From Haloarcula salina (GTDB lineage Archaea > Halobacteriota > Halobacteria > Halobacteriales > Haloarculaceae): a stretch of 64,000 nt of DNA. A model generated the notes under the pieces. It was not told the origin of the DNA. It saw only the letters and a list, made by a program, of their open reading frames with translations, and did no database searches. The translations under genes were made by a program, and so were the position numbers. The stretch covers positions 235,639 through 299,638 of the forward strand of contig NZ_WRXL01000003.1 in the NCBI RefSeq assembly GCF_010119195.1, in the 5' to 3' direction. How positions within the stretch are numbered: position 1 is the first letter of the stretch; each line of letters opens with the position of its first letter. Below, one piece after another: positions 17,379 through 25,566 of the stretch.

Positions 17379-17831
17379 GTGGCCATCACGGACAAGATCT
17401 ACGTTAAGAACCACCAGCAGCTCGCCTCTCAACTGGAGACGAGCTTCCCGAAGGGGGCGTTCAAGGGGGCGACGCTGGACATCCTCTTTCAGGGCGAGGG
17501 GCTGGCGAAGCTCGACGAAGCCTCCCGGGAGCGGGTGCTCGACTTCGCCGAGGACTTCCTCGACTGCGACTGCGAGGCCAACCCCCACTGCGGCTGTGCC
17601 GAGCGGAAGTTCATCGCCTACCTGCTGGAACTGCGCGAAGAGGGCATGGGCCCCGACGCCGTCGTGGACGTGATGAGCGACGAGTACATGCTGTACGCGT
17701 ATCCGGGCGACGTGCTCTCCTTCCTCGACAACTCCGTCCGGACGCTCGAAGCGGTCGAGACGCTGGCCGACGTCGACGGGCGCGACGACGTGGCAGAAGA
17801 GGTCCAGCGGCGGCGAAACCGCCTGATGTAG
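17379..17831 (+). CDS. DUF5814-like protein
   Basis: 150 aa from GTG at 17379 (VAITDKIYVKNHQQL); earlier in-frame codons fall in the promoter region. A cysteine cluster CDCEANPHCGC (4 Cys) in the middle is followed by a helical region LLELREEGMGPDAVVDVM and a DVLSFLDNSVRTLE segment. I recognise it as the haloarchaeal DUF5814 type, from memory. In some archaea this domain is attached to a helicase like the one at 12062-14131, so this may be its detached accessory domain. Metal or iron-sulfur binding by the four cysteines is possible. Confidence 0.8.
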   Translation: MAITDKIYVKNHQQLASQLETSFPKGAFKGATLDILFQGEGLAKLDEASRERVLDFAEDFLDCDCEANPHCGCAERKFIAYLLELREEGMGPDAVVDVMSDEYMLYAYPGDVLSFLDNSVRTLEAVETLADVDGRDDVAEEVQRRRNRLM

Positions 17832-17873
17832 CGGCCGTCGGCGGGAACGGTCAGACGGCCGTTCTGGAGACCG

Positions 17874-18434
17874 TCACTCGCGCCGGACGAGCGAGTCGTC
17901 GGCGAGGTACCGCTGTAGCGTGTGCGCGTCCTCCTCCAGCGTCTTGAGGTGGCCACGCAGGAGGTCGCTCGTGGCCTTGTCGCGGGCCTGCTCGGCCAGT
18001 TCGACGTGATTGCGCAGTTGGACGGCGAGCGTTGCGTATCCGTCGAGGTCGCGTTCGAGCGACGACCGCACGTCGAAGCGGTGGGGCGTCTCGATGGTCA
18101 TCGGGGCGTGCTGGCGGATGCCCATCGGGCCACAGACCGGCACACCGCCGAGCGCGTGGACGCGGATCGCGACGTCGTCGGTCATCTCGGCGAGGTGGTC
18201 GGCGGCGGCTTCGAGGAACGCGGCGACGTCGCCGAACTCGGCCCCTTCGACGGTCCAGGCGTGTTTTCTGACCTGATTGAACAGGAGGTAGAACCCCGAG
18301 AGGTCAGCGTTCAGGGCCGCCACCAGCTCTTCGGCCGCGGCCCGGGTCAGCCGCAGTTCGTTCCCGCTGACGGTGCCCCACTCCTGGCGGAGGTGTTCCG
18401 CGTCGGGCTTTCGGAGGTGTGATCTACTCGTCAT
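17874..18434 (-). CDS. Dps-like ferritin-fold protein, first paralogue
   Basis: 186 aa four-helix ferritin-like protein of the Dps family (MTSRSHLRKPDAEHLRQEWGT..., LFNQVRKHAWTVEGAEF, AIRVHALGG). Classical Dps oxidises Fe(II) with peroxide and coats DNA. Aligned by eye to Listeria Dps, the positions of ferroxidase residues His31, His43, Asp47 and Glu62 read Ala, Ala, Glu and Ile; only Asp58 is retained. The adjacent His in KHAW may substitute. Start ATGA overlaps the stop of the second paralogue, so both are one operon. Confidence 0.85.
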   Translation of the reverse strand: MTSRSHLRKPDAEHLRQEWGTVSGNELRLTRAAAEELVAALNADLSGFYLLFNQVRKHAWTVEGAEFGDVAAFLEAAADHLAEMTDDVAIRVHALGGVPVCGPMGIRQHAPMTIETPHRFDVRSSLERDLDGYATLAVQLRNHVELAEQARDKATSDLLRGHLKTLEEDAHTLQRYLADDSLVRRE

Positions 18435-19012
18435 GGTCGGTCGACCTCCTCGGGCCGGGCGAGCGCGTCGTCTTCGAGGAACTGCTCCAGTACGTGCGCG
18501 TCGTCTTCGAGGGTGGTCAGGTGGTCGTGCAGGCGCTCCGACGTGCCCGAGTCACCCACGTCCGTTGCGAGGTCGACGTGTTCGCGCATGCCCGCGACCA
18601 GCGTCGCGTACCCGTCGAGGTCGCCCGCGAGCGAGCGTCGGAGGTCGTAGAGCCCCTCCGCCTCCAGGTGGACCTCGGCGTACTCCTGAATCGTCGGGGG
18701 CGTGTTCGGCGGGATGCCTCCGAGTTCGACGATGCGGACCGCGAGGTCGCCGTTGATGTCGCGAGCGCGCTTGTAGGCGTCTTCGAGGAACGCGGCGACG
18801 TCGCCGAACTCGGCCCCCTCGGCGGTCCAGTAGTGCTTTCGCAGGAGATAGAAGAGATTGAACGACCCGGCGTAGTCGACGCTGAGCGCCTCCACGACCG
18901 CTTCGGCGTCGTCGCGGTCGAGACGCTGGCTGGTTTCCTCGATAGTGCCCCACTCCTGGCGGCGGTCGCCGCGCTCTGGCTCGCGGATGATACCGAGTTG
19001 GTCGTCCGTCAT
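18431..19012 (-). CDS. Dps-like ferritin-fold protein, second paralogue
   Basis: 193 aa, same fold and clearly a paralogue of the downstream gene (LLRKHYWTAEGAEFGDVAAF, AVRIVELGG). Here all five ferroxidase positions deviate (Tyr, Ala, Glu, Gly, Val by eye alignment), so iron oxidation by the classical site looks unlikely. First gene of the pair, with a ~45-nt predicted leader after the TATA/operator region at 19082-19101. A structural partner in a mixed shell, or a DNA-binding role, are possible readings. Confidence 0.83.
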   Translation of the reverse strand: MTDDQLGIIREPERGDRRQEWGTIEETSQRLDRDDAEAVVEALSVDYAGSFNLFYLLRKHYWTAEGAEFGDVAAFLEDAYKRARDINGDLAVRIVELGGIPPNTPPTIQEYAEVHLEAEGLYDLRRSLAGDLDGYATLVAGMREHVDLATDVGDSGTSERLHDHLTTLEDDAHVLEQFLEDDALARPEEVDRP

Positions 19013-19081
19013 CCGTGCACCTCACCCACCGCTCCCGTGAAACTCACAGTCATGCGTGGACCTTGGCGAGCGCGTCAGATA

Positions 19082-19101
19082 AATATTATCAGTACGGTAA
19101 T
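19082..19101 (-). promoter_or_regulatory. TATA box with overlapping imperfect dyad upstream of the Dps pair
   Basis: The minus strand carries an A/T-rich ATATTT TATA-like element at 19082-19088. It overlaps a 17-bp imperfect dyad, ATTATC-AGTAC-GGTAAT, at 19085-19101 in which outer arms pair at 5 of 6 positions. A repressor bound here would block TBP. Iron- or oxidant-responsive control would fit a Dps operon but is inference. Confidence 0.5.
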
Positions 19102-19257
19102 GATTTAGGCCCGCCCAAAGTGTGGGACCGGACGACCGTCGAGGAACGGTCCCGACGCCGGTTCGTTCGCCACGTGCTACCTGTGGCAGTATTCGATATC
19201 GAAGGAAAACGGTCGGATTCGCTAGATGTATCGGAGCGACGCGCTGGGCGAGCGCGT

Positions 19258-19689
19258 TCAGGTGTCGTCGAAGCTGCCGATGCGGTAGGACGCGTCCTCC
19301 TCCTCGCTCTGGTCGAGGTCTTCGAGGTGGATGACCTCGTCCTGGTCCATCTCGTCGAGTTGCTGGCGGAGCTTCGTGACGTAGCGCTTGTGCTCTTCGA
19401 GCTGTTCGCGGAGGTGTTCGGCCTCGAGTTCGAGGCGCTCGTGCTCGCGCACGAAGCTCTTCGGGACCTCGACCTTCGGGGGGAAGCTCTCGGCGCTGCT
19501 CTCCGCGGTATCGTCGTCGAACTCGTGTTCCGGCGCGACCTTCACCTGACCGTCGTGGGAAACGAGCGTGTCGACGTAGTCCCGAAAGACCGCGGACAGC
19601 GAGATGTCGCGCTCCTCGGCGATCTCGCGGAGCGTCTCGAACTTGTCCTCGCTGACGCGGAAGGAGATCGTCTTGTTTTTGTTGCCCAT
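19258..19689 (-). CDS. ribbon-helix-helix (CopG-like) protein with coiled-coil tail
   Basis: 143 aa from ATG at 19689 (MGNKNKTISFRVSEDKFE). The first ~50 residues form a ribbon-helix-helix DNA-binding domain (strand KTISFRVSED, helices TLREIAEERD and LSAVFRDYVDTL). Residues ~85-130 are a predicted coiled coil (HERLELEAEHLREQLEEHKR). The tail is acidic. Probably a DNA-binding regulator or chromosome-associated protein acting as a dimer or higher oligomer. Start fits the TATA-like box at 19716-19723. Confidence 0.85.
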   Translation of the reverse strand: MGNKNKTISFRVSEDKFETLREIAEERDISLSAVFRDYVDTLVSHDGQVKVAPEHEFDDDTAESSAESFPPKVEVPKSFVREHERLELEAEHLREQLEEHKRYVTKLRQQLDEMDQDEVIHLEDLDQSEEEDASYRIGSFDDT

Positions 19690-19715
19690 GGTTGTGTTAT
19701 ATTCACCGAGCATCG

Positions 19716-19723
19716 TATTTAAT
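19716..19723 (-). promoter_or_regulatory. TATA-like box of the RHH gene
   Basis: ATTAAATA on the minus strand, centred about 30 nt from the ATG at 19689; indicates a leaderless transcript. Confidence 0.5.
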
Positions 19724-19803
19724 CGTTTGTCAGACGTTCACCCGGTCGCCGGCCGCGGGACCGGGGTAGTTTATGTGCACACGGTTCGGGGACCCCGACA
19801 GAG

Positions 19804-20232
19804 ATGGCGACAGACTTCGACGCGACCGCCCACCACTACGGACTGATCGTGAGCGACCTCGAGCGGGAGATCGAGTTCTATCGCGACGTGCTCGGACTGG
19901 ACGTGCTGACGCGCTTTACCGTCGGCGACGAGGCGTTCGGGACCGCCGTCGGAATCGACGGAGCCAGCGCCGAACTGGTCCACCTGGACGCCGGCGGCGC
20001 GCGCCTCGAACTGGCGACGTACGAGCCCGAGCCCGACGCCGACTTCGAGACGCAACTCAATCAGCCCGGGTCGACCCACCTCGGGCTCGCCGTCGAGGAC
20101 CTCGAGTCGGTCGCCGAGTCGCTTCCCGACGACGTGGAGACGATCAGCGGCCCGCAGACGACCGAGAGCGGGACGACGATCATGTTCGTCGTCGACCCGG
20201 AGGGGAACCTGGTCGAACTGCTCGACGCGTAG
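19804..20232 (+). CDS. VOC-family (glyoxalase/dioxygenase fold) protein
   Basis: 142 aa, two beta-alpha-beta-beta-beta modules of the vicinal-oxygen-chelate fold. Metal-ligand positions are the N-terminal His in AHHYGLIVSDLE, the Glu in LELATYEPE, His in STHLGLAVED and the Glu in DPEGNLVELLD. Consistent with a lactoylglutathione-lyase-like or methylmalonyl-CoA-epimerase-like protein, but members are functionally diverse. A TATA-like GTTTATG sits about 30 nt upstream. Confidence 0.87.
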   Translation: MATDFDATAHHYGLIVSDLEREIEFYRDVLGLDVLTRFTVGDEAFGTAVGIDGASAELVHLDAGGARLELATYEPEPDADFETQLNQPGSTHLGLAVEDLESVAESLPDDVETISGPQTTESGTTIMFVVDPEGNLVELLDA

Positions 20233-20245
20233 AAACGGCCGCCCG

Positions 20246-20860
20246 TCAGTCGGCGCTGGTTTCGGCCTGCTCGTCCTGCAGGCTCTCGAGCGCGCCGACG
20301 ACGGACTGCCGGTAGTTCTCGACGGAGAGCTGGTCGTACTCCTCGTCGGCCATCGCGATGTACTCGTCGACGGCCGGGTCGTCGAGGTCGGCGTCGGCGT
20401 AGCGCTGGATGCGGTCGAGCGTGCGCTCTGCGGTCTCGACGACCCAGCGGTCGCGCGTCGCCTCGTCGACCTCCGAGATGGACTCGGGGCGGATGGAGAC
20501 GTTCACGTCGCCCTCGTCGGTCTCGTAGGTCCGGGGTTTGCCCACGACGGCCACGTACGCCGGCGGCTCCAGCTCGCGCAGCATCGAGGCCGCGTCGGGC
20601 TGGTACTGCCCGGCGTACATGAAGAACGTGTCGCCGTTGGGGTCGACGACCCGTCCCTGCCAGTACTCGCTGTCCTCGCCCACGTCCTCGGTCTCGGTGA
20701 GCGTGCCGACGACGAAGACGCGGTTGGCCCGCTGTCCGGTCGGCAGGAGGACGTACACCGGCGCGCGGTCGTCGTCCGACTCCTTGAACGTGTAGCTCGC
20801 GTCGTTGAACTCGCGTGCGAAGACGCGCCGGGCGACTTCGCGGGTGGGTGTGCTCGCCAT
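20246..20860 (-). CDS. rpap3: RPA-associated protein (RPAP3-type)
   Basis: 204 aa. Belongs to the haloarchaeal RPA-associated protein family, encoded directly after its RPA partner. N-terminal ~130 residues form an OB-like domain (VFVVGTLTETEDVG, WQGRVVDPNGDTFFMYAGQY). Genetic work in Haloferax showed rpa3-rpap3 act together as one single-stranded DNA-binding complex. The start abuts the rpa3 stop, consistent with coupling. Confidence 0.88.
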   Translation of the reverse strand: MASTPTREVARRVFAREFNDASYTFKESDDDRAPVYVLLPTGQRANRVFVVGTLTETEDVGEDSEYWQGRVVDPNGDTFFMYAGQYQPDAASMLRELEPPAYVAVVGKPRTYETDEGDVNVSIRPESISEVDEATRDRWVVETAERTLDRIQRYADADLDDPAVDEYIAMADEEYDQLSVENYRQSVVGALESLQDEQAETSAD

Positions 20861-21802
20861 CTAGATCGACCTCGCTTTGATGAGAATCTCGTCCGCGTCC
20901 ACCGGCCCGGTGAGGCGTTCCTGCTCGTCGGCGAGCAGGTAGCGGCCGAACGTCGGCCCGCGGACCCGGTAGTACCGGCCCATGATCTTCTGTCGCATCT
21001 CGTCGGCGACGACGGTCGTGTCGAGCGCGTCCATCGCCATCTCTTTGCCCTCTTCGAGCGAGATGCCGGTCAGTTTCTCGGTCGCCTCCTCGTCGAAGAT
21101 GACCTCGGTGACCTCCTCGCCGTCGTCGAGGACGCCCTTGATGCGGAGGTCGAACTCGCCTTCGACCTCGCCGTGTTCGCTACAGCGGCCGTTCTGGAGA
21201 ACGCGGGTGCAGTCCTCCTCGGGGCAGCGCTTGATGAGCCCGGAGCCGGACTGGATGTCGACCAGCGCGCCCTCGGCCTCGACGCTGTCGTCGCCGACCT
21301 CGATCTCCTCGTCGAGTTCCTCGATGGTGGTCGTCCGGTTGAGCTTCACGGAGAAGCGGCCCTGGTACTCGTCGGTGACGACGTTACGCAGGGCGTAGGA
21401 CTTCCCTTCTTCGAGCGAGGGGAGGTCGGACTTCGACCACTTGGTGAACTTGATCGTGCCCGTCTCGTCGCCCAGCAGACCGACCTGGGCGACGGCGTCG
21501 GCGCGTGGGTCCCAGAGCTCGACCACGGTGACGCGCATGTCGACCCACTCCTCGGGGGCGTCGACGTCGGCGACCTGGACCTGCTCGTTGCCGCCGCCAC
21601 CGCCGCCGAGCTGGTCGCGGTCCATACCGGCCTCGTCGAGGTACGTGTTGACGACGCTCCGGCGGGCCTCGCTGATGGGGACCTGGTAGTCGTTGACCAG
21701 CGTGTCGAGCCTGTCGACGACGTCGTCAACGTCGATCTCGAGCTGATCGGAAAACTGCTCGTGTATCTCTTCCGCGTGTGTACGCAAATCTGACTCAGTC
21801 AT
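20861..21802 (-). CDS. rpa3: single-stranded DNA-binding protein RPA (RPA3-type)
   Basis: 313 aa. Binds ssDNA in replication, repair and recombination. Two OB folds are seen (about residues 75-170 and 180-260), separated from an N-terminal helical region by a Gly-rich linker (GGGGGGN near residue 67). A zinc finger, CPEEDC...CSEHGE (about residues 194-211), lies in the second half, as in haloarchaeal RPA proteins. Operon with rpap3. Confidence 0.92.
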   Translation of the reverse strand: MTESDLRTHAEEIHEQFSDQLEIDVDDVVDRLDTLVNDYQVPISEARRSVVNTYLDEAGMDRDQLGGGGGGNEQVQVADVDAPEEWVDMRVTVVELWDPRADAVAQVGLLGDETGTIKFTKWSKSDLPSLEEGKSYALRNVVTDEYQGRFSVKLNRTTTIEELDEEIEVGDDSVEAEGALVDIQSGSGLIKRCPEEDCTRVLQNGRCSEHGEVEGEFDLRIKGVLDDGEEVTEVIFDEEATEKLTGISLEEGKEMAMDALDTTVVADEMRQKIMGRYYRVRGPTFGRYLLADEQERLTGPVDADEILIKARSI

Positions 21803-22009
21803 TGGCTGTCACTGTCTCCGCCTGGTTTTCGTTGGGAGACAGTCGACGGTTGGTCGGCTTCGGATATAAACGCTCGGCTGGCGGGGTGAAAGTGAAATCG
21901 AGCCGACGTGCGGAGTCCAGCGGCCGCCGCTCGCGCGCACGGCTCGGAGCGACATGATATGTGCGAAAATTAATACTCATGCAACAGTACGCAGACATGT
22001 GGTGGGTTC

Positions 22010-23770
22010 ATGACCGAGACGGGCGGCCCGATTCGGGTGCTCCACGTGGACGACGAACCGGACTTCGCGGACACGGTCGCCGCCGTCATCGAGCGCGAGG
22101 ACGAGCGACTCAGCGTCGCGACGGCGACGAGCGCCCGGGAGGGACTGGACCGACTCGCCGATGGCCAGTTCGATTGCGTGGTCTCGGACTACGACATGCC
22201 CGAAATGAACGGTATCGAGTTCCTCAGGGCGGTCCGCGAGGAGGACCCCGAGCTCCCGTTCATCCTGTTCACCGGCAGGGGGAGCGAGACGGTCGCGAGC
22301 GAGGCCATCTCGGCGGGCGTCACCGACTACCTCCAGAAGGAACGCGGGCTCGAACAGTACTCACTGCTCGCCAACGACATCGAGAACGCCGTCGAGCGAG
22401 CGCGCGCCGAGCGGGCCCGCGAACGCCACCTCGAAGCGATCGAAACCGCGCGAGAGGGGATCAGCATCCTCGACGAAGACGGCACGTTTCGGTACGTCAA
22501 CGAGGCGTACGCCGACCTCTACGGGTACGCGCCCGAGGAGATGCACGGGGAACACTGGGCGCTCATCTATCCGGACGACGAGGTCGACCTCGCGACCGAG
22601 GAGATCCTCCCGACGGTCGCCGAAGAGGGGTACTGGCACGGCGAGAGCACGGGCCTGCGCGCCGACGGAAGCACGTTCCCCGAGGACCACGTCGTCTCTC
22701 AGACGGCGAGCGGCGACCTGGTCTGTACGGTGCGCGACCTCACGGACCGCCGCGAGCGCGAAGACGCGCTCCAGCAGCGGGGGCGGATGCTGGATGAGGC
22801 CCCCGTGGGAATCACGCTCAGTGACCCCTCACGCGAGGACAATCCCCTCGTGTACGCGAACGAGGAGTTCGAAGAGCTGACGGGCTACGACGCCGAGGAG
22901 GTGAACGGGCGCAACTGTCGCTTCCTCCAGGGCGACGACACGGACCCCGAGGCGGTCGCCGAGATGCGGTCCGCTATCGCCGACGGTGAACGCGTCACGG
23001 TCGAGCTCCGAAACTACCGCAAGGACGGCACGGAGTTCTGGAACCGGATCACCATCGCACCCCTCGGAGACTCGGCCGGCGAGGTCGCGAACTTCGTCGG
23101 GTTTCAGGAGGACGTCACCGAGCGCAAGCGACACGAGCGACAGTTAGAACAACAGAACGAGCGGCTCGAGCGGTTGGCCAGCACCGTCAGCCACGACCTC
23201 CGCAATCCGCTGGACGTGGCCCGCGGAAACCTGCGGCTGGCGCGGTCGGAGTGCGACAGCGACGCCCTCGACGACGTCGAACGCGCTCACGAACGAATGG
23301 CGGCGCTGATAGACGACCTGCTGACGGTCGCACGCGGCGGCGATCCGATCGAGGACGGAGAACCGATAGCTCTCGGCGGCCTCGTCGCCGAGTGCTGGCG
23401 AGGCGTCTCGACCGGAGAGGCGACCCTCGATATCGAGGTCGACCGGACGGTCGAGGCAGACCGGAGTCGCCTCCGCCAGCTCGTCGAGAATCTCCTGCGG
23501 AACGCGGTCGAACACGGCGGCGACGACGTGACGGTGACCGTCGGCGACCTCGAAGACGGCTGGTACGTCGAAGACGACGGGCCGGGCATCCCGGCGGCGC
23601 ACCGCGACACCGTGTTCGACGCCGACTTCTCGACGGGGGTGACGGGGACCGGCTTCGGGCTGCGGATCGTCGAACAGGTGGCCACTGAACACGGCTGGAC
23701 CGTCCGGGCGACCGAGTCAGAGGCGGGCGGCGCGCGCTTCGAGATCAGGGGCGTGACGGACGAGGAGTGA
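22010..23770 (+). CDS. hybrid sensor histidine kinase: receiver-PAS-LOV-HisKA-HATPase
   Basis: 586 aa soluble signalling protein. Residues ~8-125: receiver domain with phospho-acceptor Asp in VVSDYDMPEMNG. ~139-250: PAS. ~258-375: a LOV-type PAS with the full flavin signature GRNCRFLQG (reactive Cys303), NYRKDGTEFWN and GFQEDVT. HisKA with His395 in SHDLRNPL; HATPase with NAVEHGG, DDGPGIP and GTGFGL. The LOV residues point to blue-light or redox sensing by bound flavin. No partner regulator is adjacent. Confidence 0.92.
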   Translation: MTETGGPIRVLHVDDEPDFADTVAAVIEREDERLSVATATSAREGLDRLADGQFDCVVSDYDMPEMNGIEFLRAVREEDPELPFILFTGRGSETVASEAISAGVTDYLQKERGLEQYSLLANDIENAVERARAERARERHLEAIETAREGISILDEDGTFRYVNEAYADLYGYAPEEMHGEHWALIYPDDEVDLATEEILPTVAEEGYWHGESTGLRADGSTFPEDHVVSQTASGDLVCTVRDLTDRREREDALQQRGRMLDEAPVGITLSDPSREDNPLVYANEEFEELTGYDAEEVNGRNCRFLQGDDTDPEAVAEMRSAIADGERVTVELRNYRKDGTEFWNRITIAPLGDSAGEVANFVGFQEDVTERKRHERQLEQQNERLERLASTVSHDLRNPLDVARGNLRLARSECDSDALDDVERAHERMAALIDDLLTVARGGDPIEDGEPIALGGLVAECWRGVSTGEATLDIEVDRTVEADRSRLRQLVENLLRNAVEHGGDDVTVTVGDLEDGWYVEDDGPGIPAAHRDTVFDADFSTGVTGTGFGLRIVEQVATEHGWTVRATESEAGGARFEIRGVTDEE

Positions 23771-23827
23771 GCGCCGGCCAGCGGCCGACGCGAGAAGATT
23801 GATTTGGCGCCGGCCACAACGGACGGT

Positions 23828-24112
23828 ATGGCCGACGACGAACGCCTCGGGCGGTTTATCAAGAGCACGCTCCAGTCGGCCGGCCGGCAGCTCTCGGACG
23901 CCAAGCGCGCCTACCGAAACGGGAAGCGCTCGGCGCGGGCCGGCCTCCCGCGGGACGAGGAGGGGCGGGCGCGCATCGTCTGTCGGCGCCACGCCGAGTA
24001 CCGCGCCACCGCGATGGACGAGGAGGCGCGCCCCGTCTGCTTCGACGCCGAGCACCCGGACTGCCAGGGCTGCGTCGAGGACATCCGCGACGGGACGATC
24101 GAGACCTGGTGA
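23828..24112 (+). CDS. small conserved haloarchaeal protein (DUF7091-like)
   Basis: 94 aa from ATG at 23828 (MADDERLGRFIKSTLQSAG). N-terminal half is basic and helical; the C-terminal half has Cys in IVCRRHAEY, VCFD and HPDCQGCVED, a possible zinc site. The family name is recalled, not verified. Function unknown. Confidence 0.72.
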   Translation: MADDERLGRFIKSTLQSAGRQLSDAKRAYRNGKRSARAGLPRDEEGRARIVCRRHAEYRATAMDEEARPVCFDAEHPDCQGCVEDIRDGTIETW

Positions 24113-24157
24113 GCGTGCCCGGGGCTCTGGAGCGGCGTGAGCCCGCGATGGAACCGT

Positions 24158-24940
24158 TTAGCTCCGCATCGCGCCGCCGTCGACCGGAAGCGCCGTCCCG
24201 GTGACGTACGACGAACGAGCGGAGGAGAGGTACGCCACCACGTCGCCGAGTTCCTCGGGCTGGCCGACGCGTTCGAGCGGCGCGTCCGACCACGACTCGA
24301 TGCCCTCCTCGTAGGAGTCGTACTCGCCGCGCTCGACGGCGGCCTCGACCAGTTCCTCGATCCGCGGCGTCTCGTGTGCACCGGGCAGGACGGCGTTGAC
24401 GCGGACCTCGGGGGCGAACTCCCGGGACTGGGTCTTCATCAGGCCGATGACGGCCCGACGAACCGCGTTCGACAGCACGAGGTCGTCGATGACCTCCCGC
24501 ACCGACCGGGACGTGATGTTGACGATGGTTCCGGCGTCGGAGTCGCGCAGGTGCGGATAGGCGGTTCGCGTGGTCCAGACGGCGCTCATCACAAGCAGGT
24601 CGTACGCGCCGTACCACTCGCGCTCGGTCGTCTCCATGAACGGGCCGGGGGCCGGGCCGCCGGCGCTGGTGACGACGTGATCCAGGCCGCCGAAGGTGTC
24701 GACGGTCTGCTCGACGAGCGCCTCGATCTGATCGGGGTCGGTGATGTCCGCCTCGACGGCCAGCACGTCGCCGTCGCCGACCGATTCGAGTCGATCACGG
24801 GCCGCGTCGACGTGGTCCGCCGTCCGACCGCAGACGGCCACGTTCGCGCCTTCAGAAGCGAGGGCTTCGGCGCTCGCCAGTCCGAGTCCGCTCGTCGCGG
24901 CCGTACACAGCGCCGCGTTGCCTTCGAGTTCCAGATCCAT
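24158..24940 (-). CDS. atypical short-chain dehydrogenase/reductase-like protein
   Basis: 260 aa Rossmann-fold protein of the SDR superfamily, from ATG at 24940. The nucleotide motif reads TAATSGLGLA rather than TGxxxGIG. After the NITS segment, where SDRs have Tyr-x3-Lys, the sequence is LVLSNAVRRAVIGL, so the catalytic Tyr and Lys are missing. This matches the BKR-like SDR-like subgroup known for imperfect motifs. Activity as an ordinary ketoreductase is doubtful. Convergent with the gene at 23828. Confidence 0.85.
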   Translation of the reverse strand: MDLELEGNAALCTAATSGLGLASAEALASEGANVAVCGRTADHVDAARDRLESVGDGDVLAVEADITDPDQIEALVEQTVDTFGGLDHVVTSAGGPAPGPFMETTEREWYGAYDLLVMSAVWTTRTAYPHLRDSDAGTIVNITSRSVREVIDDLVLSNAVRRAVIGLMKTQSREFAPEVRVNAVLPGAHETPRIEELVEAAVERGEYDSYEEGIESWSDAPLERVGQPEELGDVVAYLSSARSSYVTGTALPVDGGAMRS

Positions 24941-24984
24941 ATCCGCAGAAAGAACCGACTGTCCCAAAGGTCTCCCGGAACCCT

Positions 24985-25428
24985 TCAGCTGCCCCAGAAG
25001 TTGTCCCGGCTCCCCAGCCGGCGGTCGTCCTCGTCGGTTTCGCCGTCCGCCGTCGACGCCTCGCGCTCCTCTTCGTCCCCGTCGTCCTCCTCGTCCAGTT
25101 CCAGGCGCTCGACCTCGTCGGCGCGCGCGTGGTTCGAGTGGACGTTCGTGACCTTGACCAGCGACCGCGCCGGCGGGAGCACGCCGTCGACCATGATGAT
25201 GAAGCCGTCCTCGGTCCGACCGACGCCGGCGCCGCTCTCGTGGATGTCCTCGACCTCGACCTCGACCTCCTCGCCGATCTTCACCGGCTGGCTCTTGAGG
25301 TCGGAGATCGGCTGGTTGTAGTGGTTGCACCACTCGGCACCACCCCGGTCCCCGTAGTGCGTACAGCCCATCCCCTCGATCCGTTCGGTGAAGCTGGGAC
25401 AGTCGTCTGCGAGCGGACAGTCGGGCAT
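24985..25428 (-). CDS. TRAM-domain protein with N-terminal Cys-rich segment
   Basis: 147 aa. N-terminus has five Cys (CPLADDCPSF, GCTHY, WCNHY), a probable metal site. The TRAM domain spans about residues 48-105 (VKIGEEVEVEVEDIHESGAG, FIIMVDGVLP, RSLVKVTNV), a small beta-barrel that binds RNA in many translation and tRNA-modification proteins. C-terminal tail is very acidic. Probably an RNA chaperone-like protein. Confidence 0.9.
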   Translation of the reverse strand: MPDCPLADDCPSFTERIEGMGCTHYGDRGGAEWCNHYNQPISDLKSQPVKIGEEVEVEVEDIHESGAGVGRTEDGFIIMVDGVLPPARSLVKVTNVHSNHARADEVERLELDEEDDGDEEEREASTADGETDEDDRRLGSRDNFWGS

Positions 25429-25566
25429 GACTCAGCGTAGAGTGGCCGCTGGCAAAACGCTTGCGACCCCGCGTTCCCGGCGCTCGCCGCAGTATTACGT
25501 TTGATATTTTTGCCGACACACACTTGAGCGCGAACCGCTGGCTGTCGCGTAGGAACCCGACGAGCT

